NCBI RefSeq assembly: GCF_901521055.1
Contig: NZ_CABEGA010000038.1
Location: 1-38,789, forward strand
Direction of reading: 5' to 3'
DNA: 38,789 bases
From: Cellulomonas hominis
GTDB lineage: Bacteria > Actinomycetota > Actinomycetes > Actinomycetales > Cellulomonadaceae
The notes beneath the pieces were generated by a model. The model saw nothing but the letters and a program-made list of their open reading frames with translations. It did not search any database and was not told the DNA's origin. A program made the position numbers and the translations under genes. Each line of letters starts with the position of its first letter. Position 1 is the stretch's first letter. Shown piece by piece: positions 17,402 through 25,199 of the stretch.

Positions 17402-18430
17402 GTGCCGAGGACCACGACCACGCGTCGGAGTTCGATCGGCGACGTCGCGCGGCTCGCGGGCGTCTCCGTCGGGACCGTCTCGAACGTCTTGAATCGACCC
17501 GACCGCGTGGCGCAGCCGACGCGGGACCGGGTGCTCGACGCGATCCAGCGGCTCTCGTTCGTGCCGAACGCCTCCGCGCGGCAGCTCCGCGCGGGGACCA
17601 TCACCACCGTCGGCGCGATCGTGCTCGACATCCGGAACCCGTTCTTCACCGAGGCCGCGCGCGGCGTCGAGGACCGGCTCGCGCTCGCGGACCACACCCT
17701 CATGCTCGCCAGCTCCGACGACGACCCCGAGCGCGAGGCCCGGTACCTGCGGCTGTTCGAGGAGCACGGCGTGTCGGGCCTGCTGGTCGTTCCCACCGGC
17801 GACGACCTGGGCCCGCTGCTCGCACTCGCCGCGCGGGGCGTGCACACCGTGCTGCTCGACATGCCGTCGCCGACGGACTCGCTGTCTTCCGTGGCCGTGG
17901 ACGACGTCGCCGGCGGCCGGATGGCCGGCGAGCACCTGCTGTCGCTCGGGCACCGCGAGATCCTCATGCTCAACGGCCCGCACTCCATCCGGCAGTGCCG
18001 CGACCGCCTCGCCGGGCTGCACCGCGCCGTGGAGCGCCACGGCCTCGACCCCGACGCCGTGGTCCGGGAGGTGCGCATCCCCTCGCTCGACGCCGGGGGC
18101 GCGGCCGCGGCGTTCGCGCCCCTGCTCGAGGAGGACCCCGCACCCCGCGCGGTGTTCTGCGTCAACGACCTGGCCGCGATCGGCGTGCAGCGGGAGATCC
18201 GCCGGCGCCGGCCCGACCTGCTCGGGCGGACCGCCATCGTCGGGTACGACGACATCGAGATCGCGGCCGAGCTCGCCACGCCCCTGACCTCGGTGCGGCA
18301 GCCGGCGCACGACGTCGGCTACCGCGCGGCCGACGTGCTGCTGTCCCGCGACGCCGACGGCAACCCGGTGCGGGAGCACGTGGTGTTCCAGCCGGAGCTC
18401 GTGGTGCGGTCGACGAGCGTGCCGGCGTGA
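17402..18430 (+). CDS. LacI-family repressor of the rhamnosidase
   Basis: A 342-residue LacI/GalR regulator. Seen: helix-turn-helix and hinge at residues about 9-60 (SIGDVARLAGVSVGTVSNVL, LSFVPNASARQLRAG). The sensor domain follows, with TVGAIVLDIRNPFFTEAARG, VFCVNDLAAIGVQRE, TAIVGYDDIEIAAELATPLT and SVRQPAHDVG. GTG 17402 has GGAAGGAC upstream at about 8 bases. It is transcribed away from the GH78 gene, and the operator between them overlaps both promoters. The inducer is probably rhamnose or a rhamnoside breakdown product; that is inference from context. It ends at a nested hairpin. Confidence 0.94.
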   Translation: MPRTTTTRRSSIGDVARLAGVSVGTVSNVLNRPDRVAQPTRDRVLDAIQRLSFVPNASARQLRAGTITTVGAIVLDIRNPFFTEAARGVEDRLALADHTLMLASSDDDPEREARYLRLFEEHGVSGLLVVPTGDDLGPLLALAARGVHTVLLDMPSPTDSLSSVAVDDVAGGRMAGEHLLSLGHREILMLNGPHSIRQCRDRLAGLHRAVERHGLDPDAVVREVRIPSLDAGGAAAAFAPLLEEDPAPRAVFCVNDLAAIGVQREIRRRRPDLLGRTAIVGYDDIEIAAELATPLTSVRQPAHDVGYRAADVLLSRDADGNPVREHVVFQPELVVRSTSVPA

Positions 18431-18446
18431 CGACGGGCGGCGCCGG

Positions 18447-18463
18447 CCGGGTCGACGACCCGG
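18447..18463 (+). terminator. small hairpin after the LacI gene
   Basis: CCGGGTC and GACCCGG form a perfect 7-bp stem with a 3-base loop, 17 bases past the stop codon. It precedes the larger hairpin at 18481-18512 and may act with it. Confidence 0.5.
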
Positions 18464-18480
18464 TGCTGGCGGGCCTGCTC

Positions 18481-18512
18481 GGCCCGGCCGCGCCACGCGG
18501 CGCGACCGGGCC
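18481..18512. terminator. nested terminator between convergent lacI and lipoprotein genes
   Basis: GGCCCGG (18481-18487) pairs with CCGGGCC (18506-18512). Inside them CGCGCC pairs with GGCGCG around an ACGC loop. The result is a 13-bp stem with one internal mismatch, placed where the two genes converge, so it can serve both. Confidence 0.75.
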
Positions 18513-18524
18513 CTGACGGGCAGG

Positions 18525-19331
18525 TCAGAAGGGCATCTCGGTGATCTGGTCGGCCGACGGCGCGACGATGTCGACCGGCTCGCCCCACCCGGTGAAGGTG
18601 GCGTCGATCGACCCGCTCGGCAGCTCGGCGCTCATGCGGCGCATCAGGTCGTCGGCGTCGATCCAGTAGGTGTACGACATCTGGGGCGGCAGCGAGGCCG
18701 CACCGGCGAGCTCCGGGGACATCGCGGCGGAGGCCGCCGCGGTGTCGATGACCATCGTGTAGGGCTGGGCCAGCGCGCCGCCGACCTCCTCCGGCTCGCC
18801 GGCCTTCTCGACCGACACGACGGCGCCCTCCATCTGGGACAGGGCACCGGTCGGGTCGAGCTGACCCGACATGCCCTGGAACGACGCGGCGAGCGGGTTC
18901 GAGCTGTCCGCCGGGTCCACCTGGATGAACTTCCCGCCGGTCAGCTCGCCCATGCTCATGTAGACCATGCCGCCGACCACGCGGATCTCGACGTCGCCGA
19001 CGTCCGGCACGGTGGTGACCATGCTCATCTCCTGCCCGGCGCCGTCGACGTAGCGGATGACGCCCGTGGCGTCGGTGGTGGTGCCCGCCGCCGTGGTCGT
19101 CATCTGCATCGTGAGGGTGCCGGCGGCCTGGGAGGCGGCCGTCACGCGGGCGACGAAGTCCTCGGCCGTCAGGTCGAAGTCCGACTCGACCTCGGCGACC
19201 TCCTCGGCGGGCGACGACGCCTCGGCGGCGGGCTTGTCCGCCTTCGTGCCCGCGTCGGACGAGCAGGCGGTCAGGCCCAGGACGGCCGCGGCGGTGACGG
19301 ACAGGACGGCGATGCCACGCGAGACGCGCAT
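18525..19331 (-). CDS. secreted lipoprotein, LppX/LprG-like
   Basis: A 268-residue lipoprotein. Seen: signal peptide MRVSRGIAVLSVTAAAVLG followed by the lipobox LTAC with Cys23 as the lipidated residue, then a Ser/Ala/Glu linker. The body (about residues 55-268) is rich in Thr, Met and Val beta strands, for example TLTMQMTTTAAGTTTDATGV and MSYTYWIDADDLMRRM. The layout (a mean-field of beta strands ending with a Trp/Ile-Asp motif) resembles the LppX/LprA/LprF/LprG group and DUF-type lipoproteins that bind lipids in a beta pocket; this assignment is by overall look only. ATG 19331 is chosen because GAGGAG sits 7 bases upstream and the signal peptide then starts correctly. No functional partner adjoins it. 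Confidence 0.8.
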   Translation of the reverse strand: MRVSRGIAVLSVTAAAVLGLTACSSDAGTKADKPAAEASSPAEEVAEVESDFDLTAEDFVARVTAASQAAGTLTMQMTTTAAGTTTDATGVIRYVDGAGQEMSMVTTVPDVGDVEIRVVGGMVYMSMGELTGGKFIQVDPADSSNPLAASFQGMSGQLDPTGALSQMEGAVVSVEKAGEPEEVGGALAQPYTMVIDTAAASAAMSPELAGAASLPPQMSYTYWIDADDLMRRMSAELPSGSIDATFTGWGEPVDIVAPSADQITEMPF

Positions 19332-19453
19332 GTGAGATCTCCTCGGAGCGGTGGGCCCCGCACGCCGGGCGCGACCGGGCGCGCGGCTCCGCACGCGGTG
19401 CCGCCTGGTCCCCCTGTCGACGCCGGCCACGCGCGGGGCGGATCGGCGTGCCG

Positions 19454-19459
19454 ACCGTA
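19454..19459 (-). promoter_or_regulatory. candidate -10 of the lipoprotein gene
   Basis: TACGGT on the - strand lies about 123 bases before the start. It is the only clear TANNNT in the 232-base divergent spacer (19332-19563). No matching -35 is evident, so this is weak. Confidence 0.3.
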
Positions 19460-19551
19460 TCGCCCCTCGGGACGACGTGACCGGCGACGTCAGTGGGCTG
19501 CGCGCCGGCGGCGGAGCACGTCACCCGGACGGAGCAACGCACCACCCCTGC

Positions 19552-19557
19552 GAGAAT
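19552..19557 (+). promoter_or_regulatory. -10-like hexamer, leaderless start of the HAD gene
   Basis: GAGAAT ends 6 bases before GTG 19564; no Shine-Dalgarno sequence is present. Confidence 0.5.
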
Positions 19558-19563
19558 GCCGGG

Positions 19564-20433
19564 GTGTCCTCGCTCAGCGCCACCACGCCCGTCCTCGACC
19601 CGCCGGTGCTGCCCGCCGGCCACGACATCCGCCTGATCGCGTCCGACATGGACGGCTCGCTGCTGGACGAGCGCGGGCGCGTGCCCGACGCGTTGTGGCC
19701 CGTGCTGGACGAGCTGGACCGCCGGGGCATCGCGTTCTGCCCCGCGAGCGGGCGGCAGTACGCGAACCTGCGGGAGCAGTTCGGGGAGCGCGGCCGCGAC
19801 CTGGTCTACATCGCCGAGAACGGGGCCTACGTCGTCCAGGGCGGCGCGGCGCTGTCCACCGACCCGCTGCCGGCCCACGAGGTGCCCGTCGTCATCCAGC
19901 GGGTCCGGGATCTCGCGGCCGCCGGCGGCGACGTCGGCATGGTGCTGTGCGGGCAGCGCGCCGGCTACATCGAGCGGGGCGACGGCGCGTTCGCGGAGCA
20001 CGCCGCCCGGCACTACGCCTGGCTCGAGCAGGTGGACGACCTCGCGGCGGTGGACGACGTGGTCCTGAAGATCGCGGTGTTCGACTTCGGGTCCGTCGAG
20101 GAGGCCACGGCGCCCGCGTTCGCGGACCTCGCCGACCGGCTGCGGGTGGTGGTGTCCGGCCGGCACTGGCTCGACGTGATGAACCCGGACGCCGACAAGG
20201 GGCACGCGCTGCGGCGGGTGCAGGAGCGGCTGGGCGTCACGCCGGAGCAGACGATGGCGTTCGGCGACTACCTGAACGACACGGGGCTGCTGGACGCCGC
20301 GCACTGGTCGTTCGCGATGGACAACGCCCACCCCGACGTGCGGGCCCGCGCCCGCTACGTCGCGCCCGCGAACAGCCGCAACGGCGTCGTGCGGACCATC
20401 GCCGCGGCCCTGGGGATGACGCTGCCGGAGTGA
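19564..20433 (+). CDS. HAD-superfamily (Cof-type) hydrolase
   Basis: A 289-residue Cof/YbiV-type HAD phosphatase. Seen: motif I SDMDGSLLDE with the nucleophile Asp28 and acid Asp30, motif II in FCPASGRQYANL, motif III Lys in DADKGHALRRV, and motif IV FGDYLNDTGLL. The large C2 cap between about residues 95 and 210 matches the Cof group. These enzymes dephosphorylate sugar phosphates, phosphorylated cofactors and similar small molecules; the substrate is not predictable here. GTG 19564 is supported by a -10-like hexamer 6 bases upstream. It converges on the thioesterase gene with only 10 bases between. Confidence 0.9.
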   Translation: MSSLSATTPVLDPPVLPAGHDIRLIASDMDGSLLDERGRVPDALWPVLDELDRRGIAFCPASGRQYANLREQFGERGRDLVYIAENGAYVVQGGAALSTDPLPAHEVPVVIQRVRDLAAAGGDVGMVLCGQRAGYIERGDGAFAEHAARHYAWLEQVDDLAAVDDVVLKIAVFDFGSVEEATAPAFADLADRLRVVVSGRHWLDVMNPDADKGHALRRVQERLGVTPEQTMAFGDYLNDTGLLDAAHWSFAMDNAHPDVRARARYVAPANSRNGVVRTIAAALGMTLPE

Positions 20434-20443
20434 CCCGGGCGGC

Positions 20444-20953
20444 TCACCAGCCGTGCAGGACCGGCGCCTCGCCGGGGAAGGCCTCGAAGACCGCGCGCTC
20501 GTCGGACGTGAACGGGCGAGGCTCGTGGGTCTCGCGGTCGAGCTGCACCATGCGGGAACGCGCCCGCAGGTAGACGGCGGGATCGGCCGCGGGGGCGGGG
20601 GCCGCGGTGCCGGCGTCGTCGTCGTCGTCGACCTGCGGCACGTCCACCACCTCGTACGCGAAGTCCACCGACGACCGCCCGATCCGCGGGATCCACACGT
20701 CCACCGCGATCGGCGCGGGCCGGAACGACAGCGGCGCGAGGTACTCGATCTCGTGCTTGACCACCACCAGCAGCGAGTCCGTCGGGCGCCCCACGGGGTC
20801 CACGCCCATGGACGGGAACAGCGCGAACCGGGCGTCGTCGAGGTAGCGCAGGTAGGCGGCGTTGTTGACGTGCGCGAACAGGTCGACGTCGGACCACCGG
20901 ACCTGCATCGTCACGCGTCCGCGGCGGGAGGGGGACGGGGCGGTCTCGGTCAC
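20444..20953 (-). CDS. acyl-CoA thioesterase, hotdog fold (4HBT)
   Basis: A 169-residue hotdog-fold thioesterase. Seen: VRWSDVDLFAHVNNAAYLRYLDDAR at residues about 18-42, the standard 4-hydroxybenzoyl-CoA thioesterase signature with the catalytic Asp in SDVD and the HVNN turn. HEIEYLAPLSFRPAPIAVDVW forms the beta sheet. An acidic, low-complexity insert (DDDDDAG..., about residues 108-125) splits the sheet and is unusual. It probably hydrolyses fatty or aromatic acyl-CoA. GTG 20953 lies 4 bases after the stop of the EamA gene, so the pair is cotranscribed and likely coupled. Confidence 0.88.
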   Translation of the reverse strand: MTETAPSPSRRGRVTMQVRWSDVDLFAHVNNAAYLRYLDDARFALFPSMGVDPVGRPTDSLLVVVKHEIEYLAPLSFRPAPIAVDVWIPRIGRSSVDFAYEVVDVPQVDDDDDAGTAAPAPAADPAVYLRARSRMVQLDRETHEPRPFTSDERAVFEAFPGEAPVLHGW

Positions 20954-20957
20954 CCGC

Positions 20958-21989
20958 TCAGCGTAGGTCGGGCGAGCCGGTCGTCGCTCCCGTGCCGGGT
21001 GACTGCGTCACCGCCTCGGCGGTGACCGGACCGGCGGCGACGGGTGCGACGGCGGCCGGCACGCGCCCGCGACGCCGGAGCCGCCCCTGCGCCAGCAGGA
21101 TGCCCAGCAGGACGAGCACGGCGCCGGCGGGCTCGTGCCACCCCAGCCGCTCGTCCAGCACCAGCACCCCGAGCGCGACGCCGACGACCGGCGTGATGTA
21201 CGTGACCGTGCTGGCGGCCGTCGGGCCCCAGCGCAGCAGCACGTTGATGTTCCACAGGTACGCGACCCCCGTGCCCAGCACGCCGAGCACCACGAGGCTC
21301 CCGACGATCTGCGGCGTCGGGTCCACGGGCGAGCCCACGACCACCGGCGTGAGCAGGAGCAGCGCCACGGCGCCGAACCCGACCTGCAGGAACGCGGTGG
21401 TCAGGGCGGGCACCCCGCGCGGCGTCACGAACCGCCGCAGGTACGCGAAGGTGACGCCGTAGCAGAGCGCCGCGCCGAGGCACGCGAGCTGCCCGGCCGC
21501 CTCGTCCAGGGAGCCGGCGCCCGACGCGAGCTGCCACGGCGCGATGATCACGACGACACCGGCCAGCCCGACCGCGACGCCGGCGAGACGGTCCCGGGTC
21601 AGCTTCTCGACGCGGAACGCCAGCGTGACCATGAGCGCCGTCATGAGCGGGGTGGTGGCGTTGTAGATCGAGGCGACGCCGGACGAGACGTGCTGCTCCG
21701 CCCAGGCGAACAGGCTGAACGGGATCGCGCACCCGACCACGCCGAGCACCGCGAAGTGCCCCCAGAGGGCGCGGCTGCGCGGCAGGGGCGCGCGGGTCAC
21801 GAGCACGACGGCGCCCAGGGCGACGGCACCGAGCAGCAGCCGGGTCCACACGATCTGGAGCGGCGTGGTGCCGTCGAGCGCCACCTTCATGAACAGGAAG
21901 CTCGCGCCCCACACCAGGCCCATGGCCACGAACTGGGCCACGGTCGTGGCGCCCGGACCTGCGGCCTGGCCTCGCGTCTGATCGGTCAC
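20958..21989 (-). CDS. EamA/DMT-family transporter
   Basis: A 343-residue membrane protein with ten hydrophobic segments forming two EamA repeats. Seen: FVAMGLVWGASFLFMKVAL opens repeat one; AWAEQHVSSGVASIYNATTP is its conserved middle. Repeat two opens near QLACLGAALCYGVTFAYLRR and contains YLWNINVLLRWGPTAASTV and TPVVGVALGVLVLDERLGW. Such DMT carriers usually export amino acids or other small metabolites; the substrate is unknown. The C-terminal tail is Arg-rich then Ala/Val-rich. GTG 21989 has a -10-like TACGCT ending 6 bases upstream. It forms a short operon with the thioesterase. Confidence 0.9.
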   Translation of the reverse strand: MTDQTRGQAAGPGATTVAQFVAMGLVWGASFLFMKVALDGTTPLQIVWTRLLLGAVALGAVVLVTRAPLPRSRALWGHFAVLGVVGCAIPFSLFAWAEQHVSSGVASIYNATTPLMTALMVTLAFRVEKLTRDRLAGVAVGLAGVVVIIAPWQLASGAGSLDEAAGQLACLGAALCYGVTFAYLRRFVTPRGVPALTTAFLQVGFGAVALLLLTPVVVGSPVDPTPQIVGSLVVLGVLGTGVAYLWNINVLLRWGPTAASTVTYITPVVGVALGVLVLDERLGWHEPAGAVLVLLGILLAQGRLRRRGRVPAAVAPVAAGPVTAEAVTQSPGTGATTGSPDLR

Positions 21990-21995
21990 CGGGGC

Positions 21996-22001
21996 AGCGT
22001 A
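21996..22001 (-). promoter_or_regulatory. -10-like hexamer, leaderless start of the EamA gene
   Basis: TACGCT on the - strand ends 6 bases before GTG 21989; no Shine-Dalgarno sequence is present. Confidence 0.55.
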
Positions 22002-22054
22002 CGACCCGCCGCCGACACGGTTCTGGCGGGTTCGCGACGTCGCACCGGTGCCGC

Positions 22055-22534
22055 TCAGCCGTCGGCGGCGGCGCGCAGGGCGGCGATGTCGAGCCGGGTC
22101 ATGCCGAGCATCGCCTGCATCGCCCGCTGCGCCCGCGCGGGGTCCGGGTCGCCGAGCAGCTCGTCGAGCGCCGTCGGGACGATCTGCCACGAGAGCCCGT
22201 ACGGGTCCTTGAGCCAGCCGCACTGCGACGGCTCCCCGCCGCCGGCGATCAGCCCGTCCCACAGCCGGTCGACCTCGTCCTGCGTCGTCACGGAGACGTA
22301 GAACGAGAACGCCTCGGTGAACCGGAACTGGGGGCCGGCGTTGAGGGCCTCGACCGGCAGGCCGTCCAGCTCGAACGACACCGACATCACCTTCCCGGCC
22401 ATGCCCCCGGGCGCGCCGTCGGGGTAGGTGCGCGTCACGGTCACGCGGGAGCGCGGGATCAGCGACGTGTACAGCGCCGCGGCCTCCTCCGCCTGGTCGT
22501 CGAACCACAGGAACGGGTGCACGCTGGTCTGCAC
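22055..22534 (-). CDS. VOC-family protein, PhnB/3-demethylubiquinone-methyltransferase-like
   Basis: A 159-residue protein of the VOC (glyoxalase/bleomycin-resistance) superfamily, PhnB-like branch. Seen: VHPFLWFDDQAEEAAALYTS opening, FELDGLPVEALNAGPQFRFT, FSFYVSVTTQDEVDRLWDGL, and the family's C-terminal CGWLKDPYGLSWQIVPTALDEL. Members of this branch are mostly of unknown function despite the inherited methyltransferase name. GTG 22534 has GAGGAGG 6 bases upstream. It lies 58 bases after the MFS gene on the same strand and could be read through from that operon. Confidence 0.88.
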   Translation of the reverse strand: MQTSVHPFLWFDDQAEEAAALYTSLIPRSRVTVTRTYPDGAPGGMAGKVMSVSFELDGLPVEALNAGPQFRFTEAFSFYVSVTTQDEVDRLWDGLIAGGGEPSQCGWLKDPYGLSWQIVPTALDELLGDPDPARAQRAMQAMLGMTRLDIAALRAAADG

Positions 22535-22592
22535 GGGAGGCCTCCTCGACTCGGTGCGGTCCCGGCCAGTGTGCCGCTCGGGGTCGCCCGCG

Positions 22593-23861
22593 TCACCGCC
22601 CGCGCTGGGTGGAGAGCCGCCGTGCCGTGACGACCGTGGGCGCCACCACCGCCGCCGGCAGCAGGAACGCGAGCGCCAGGCCGGGCCCGTCCGCGAGCAG
22701 CCCGACCGCGACCGCCCCGAGCACCGCGCCGGCGTAGTTGAACAGGTTGACGCGCGCGACGACCGCGTCGACCCGCAGCGGGTCGAGCTCCCCCGCGGCG
22801 GAGAACGCCAGCGGGACGAGCGCCCCGACGCCGATCCCGACCACCGCGAAGCCGACGACCGCCGCCCCGGTGCTCGGCACCAGCGCCACCAGCACCAGCC
22901 CGAGGGTGGCGGCGAGCGCGGTCGCGGCGACGAGCGGGCCCCGGCCCGTGCGGACGACGAGCCGGTCGCCGACGAGGCGCGTGACGAGGATCGCCGCCTG
23001 GTACGCCGCGTAGCCCAGGGGCGCGACGGCGGCGGACGCGAGCAGCACGTCGTGCAGGTAGACGGTGCTCCACGTGCTGACGGCCGAGTCGGCCACGAAG
23101 GCGGCGAGCACGACGCTGCCGACCAGCCAGATGCCGCTGGCCGGCAGCGGGCCGCGCCCGGCCGGGTCGGGCGCGGGGGCCGGCCCGGGGGCCGGGGCAG
23201 CGAGCGCCAGGTCGGACGCGACCAGCCGGGCCCGGCCCAGCACCAGCGCACCGGCCAGCGTCACGGCGGCCACCACGAGCGCGCCGGCGGCGCCCGGGAC
23301 CCCGGCGCCCCCGACCAGGGCCGACATGACGAGCGCGCCGGCGACCGCCGCGGCCGTGTAGCAGGCGAAGAACCCGGACATCACCGGCCGCCCGTACCGG
23401 CGCTGGACGAGCACCCCCTGGATGCCGCCCGCCGCGTCCACCATGCCCAGCCCGACGCCGTAGACCGCGAACCCCCCGACGAACGGCACCGTCGCCGCGC
23501 TCAGCGCGATGACCGGCAGGGCGACCGCCTGGAGGGCGAGCCCGAGCAGGACCGCCGCGCGGCTGCCCCGCCGGGCGGCCACGCGCTCGGCCGCGACCGA
23601 GCCCACCGCCGCCGCGACGCAGACCAGCAGCACGACCAGCGACACCGCGGCGTCGTCCATGCCCTGCCGCTCCTTGAACGCCGGCAGCGCGGTGACCACG
23701 GTGGCGTAGCCGAAGCCCTGGGCGGCGTAGGCGGCGGACACGGCCACCCGCGCCCGCACGGTCGCCCCGCCGGGTGCCGGGGGGCGGAGGGCAGCAAGCC
23801 CGCCGGGTTCGGGTGCGGCGCTCGGGGCGGGTGCGGTCGTGGTCTCGCTCGGGTCGTCCAT
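22593..23861 (-). CDS. MFS exporter (YbjJ-like), last gene of the SDR-TetR-SCP2-aminotransferase operon
   Basis: A 422-residue, 12-helix major facilitator. Seen: a Pro/Ala-rich N-tail of about 35 residues, then AYAAQGFGYATVVTALPAF, the helix 2-3 loop AAERVAARRGSRAAVLLG, GGFAVYGVGLGMVDAAGGIQ, a long Ala/Pro/Gly central loop, and DSAVSTWSTVYLHDVLLASA opening the second half. The helix 4-5 region and the YLHDVL motif resemble YbjJ-type MFS proteins of actinobacteria, whose substrates are unknown. ATG 23861 has GAGG about 8 bases upstream. It begins 60 bases after the aminotransferase stop. Position at the operon end suggests it exports, or imports, the pathway's small molecule. Confidence 0.85.
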   Translation of the reverse strand: MDDPSETTTAPAPSAAPEPGGLAALRPPAPGGATVRARVAVSAAYAAQGFGYATVVTALPAFKERQGMDDAAVSLVVLLVCVAAAVGSVAAERVAARRGSRAAVLLGLALQAVALPVIALSAATVPFVGGFAVYGVGLGMVDAAGGIQGVLVQRRYGRPVMSGFFACYTAAAVAGALVMSALVGGAGVPGAAGALVVAAVTLAGALVLGRARLVASDLALAAPAPGPAPAPDPAGRGPLPASGIWLVGSVVLAAFVADSAVSTWSTVYLHDVLLASAAVAPLGYAAYQAAILVTRLVGDRLVVRTGRGPLVAATALAATLGLVLVALVPSTGAAVVGFAVVGIGVGALVPLAFSAAGELDPLRVDAVVARVNLFNYAGAVLGAVAVGLLADGPGLALAFLLPAAVVAPTVVTARRLSTQRGR

Positions 23862-23921
23862 CGGTGCGCCTCGTCTGCTCGGGGCGGCACGTCGTCGGGC
23901 CGTCGGGTGGGGTGGTGCCGG

Positions 23922-25199
23922 TCAGCCGTCGAGCTCGGGATGCCGTGCCCGCACGATCCCGAAGGCCTCGTGCGCGATCTCCACCGTCCGGGCGACGTCC
24001 GCGGACGTCAGCGCGGCGTTGATGAAGTGGTTGTGGTGCGAGGTGAGGAACACCCCGCGCTGCACGCACTCGGCGACCCACTCCTGGTGCAGCATCAGCG
24101 AGTCGTCGTCGGCGAGGCGCAGGTAGAACAGCGCTGGCGCCCCGGACGCCACGAGGTGCAGGCCGTGGTCGGCGGCCGCCGCGACCAGCCCGGTGGTGAG
24201 CTCCGTGCCGAGCCGGTCGAACAGCGCCGGGGCGTCGAGGGCCTGCAGCTTGCGGAGCGTGGCGATCCCGGCCGCGAACGGCACCGCGCTCATCCAGTAG
24301 GACCCGGTGTAGGACAGGCTGCTCACCACGTCCTTCAGCGACTCCCGGCCGCACAGGGCGGACACGTTGTAGCCGTTGGCGAGCGCCTTGCAGAAGCAGA
24401 TGAGGTCGGCCCGGAACCCGAAGTGGTGGTCCGACCCGGCCAGGTCCAGCCGGAAGCCGGCCCGCACGTCGTCGACGATCAGCACCACGCCGTGCTCGTC
24501 GCACAGCCGCCGGACGCCCTGCCAGAAGCCCGGGCTCGGCAGCCGGTTGTCGACGAAGTTGCCGTGCATGTACGGCTGGGCGATCAGGCCGGCGACCTCG
24601 CCGCGGTGCTCGGACAGCAGCCGCTCCAGGGCCGCCAGGTCGTCCCACGGCGCGTACAGGTTGTGGGCGACGTCCTCCTCCAGGACGCCGGGGTAGTCGA
24701 GCTTCTGCGACCACGGCGCGACCCCGTGGTAGAAGCCGTCGAAGAACACGATCTTCTTCCGGCGGGTCGCCGCGCGGGCCGTCATCACCGCCAGCGTCGT
24801 GGTGTCGCCGCCGTTCTTGGCGAAGAACGCCCAGTCCGCGCTGGCGACGGTGTCGACCAGCAGCTCCGCGAAGTCGATCATGACCGTGGAGGGGAGGGTG
24901 ACGACGTCCTCGAGCCGGCCCTGGGCGGCGGCGGCCGCGGCGACGTCCGGGTCGTTGTACCCGAGGACGTTAGGGCCGTACCCGCACATGTAGTCGAGGT
25001 ACTCGTTGCCGTCGACGTCCCAGAACCGGGTGCCCTGCGCCCGCTGCGAGAACAGCGGGAACGCGGTCGTCGGGATGTAGCAGCCCTCGGCGGGACCCTG
25101 GTGGCCGTAGATCCCGGACGGGACGACGCGCAGCGCGCGCTCGAACGCCTCGCGGCTCTTCGCGTACGTGTACGGCGTGGTGGGGGTGGTCGTGGTCAT
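23922..25199 (-). CDS. class III PLP aminotransferase, glutamate-1-semialdehyde aminomutase-like
   Basis: A 425-residue fold-type I PLP enzyme. Seen: FWDVDGNEYLDYMCGYGPNV in the N-terminal region; FFAKNGGDTTTLAVMTAR for PLP phosphate binding; FFDGFYHGVAP; VLIVDDVRAGFR with Asp243 for the pyridine nitrogen; and CFCKALANGYNVSAL with the Schiff-base Lys271. Closest style is the GSA aminomutase-like branch. A true HemL is unlikely, because the Lys motif differs from the usual SKTLGGG and no other tetrapyrrole gene is near. It probably aminates an aldehyde or ketone. The ATG start overlaps the stop of the SCP2-like gene (ATGA), and GGAG lies 7 bases upstream. Third-last gene product role in the operon is discussed in the findings. 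Confidence 0.9.
   Translation of the reverse strand: MTTTTPTTPYTYAKSREAFERALRVVPSGIYGHQGPAEGCYIPTTAFPLFSQRAQGTRFWDVDGNEYLDYMCGYGPNVLGYNDPDVAAAAAAQGRLEDVVTLPSTVMIDFAELLVDTVASADWAFFAKNGGDTTTLAVMTARAATRRKKIVFFDGFYHGVAPWSQKLDYPGVLEEDVAHNLYAPWDDLAALERLLSEHRGEVAGLIAQPYMHGNFVDNRLPSPGFWQGVRRLCDEHGVVLIVDDVRAGFRLDLAGSDHHFGFRADLICFCKALANGYNVSALCGRESLKDVVSSLSYTGSYWMSAVPFAAGIATLRKLQALDAPALFDRLGTELTTGLVAAAADHGLHLVASGAPALFYLRLADDDSLMLHQEWVAECVQRGVFLTSHHNHFINAALTSADVARTVEIAHEAFGIVRARHPELDG

Noticed and set aside
18427..18516. A 29-residue frame starting GTGA over the stop of the rhamnosidase LacI gene
   Set aside because: It lies wholly on two strong hairpins and has no domain or hydrophobic segment; the region is best read as a terminator.
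22055..22534. 3-demethylubiquinone methyltransferase activity for the VOC protein
   Set aside because: The name is inherited from a domain label; the protein has no methyltransferase fold, so only VOC/PhnB-like membership is claimed.
23922..25199. HemL (glutamate-1-semialdehyde aminomutase) for heme synthesis
   Set aside because: The lysine motif is CKALANGY rather than SKTLGGG, and the neighbours are a TetR, SCP2-like and MFS gene, not tetrapyrrole genes.
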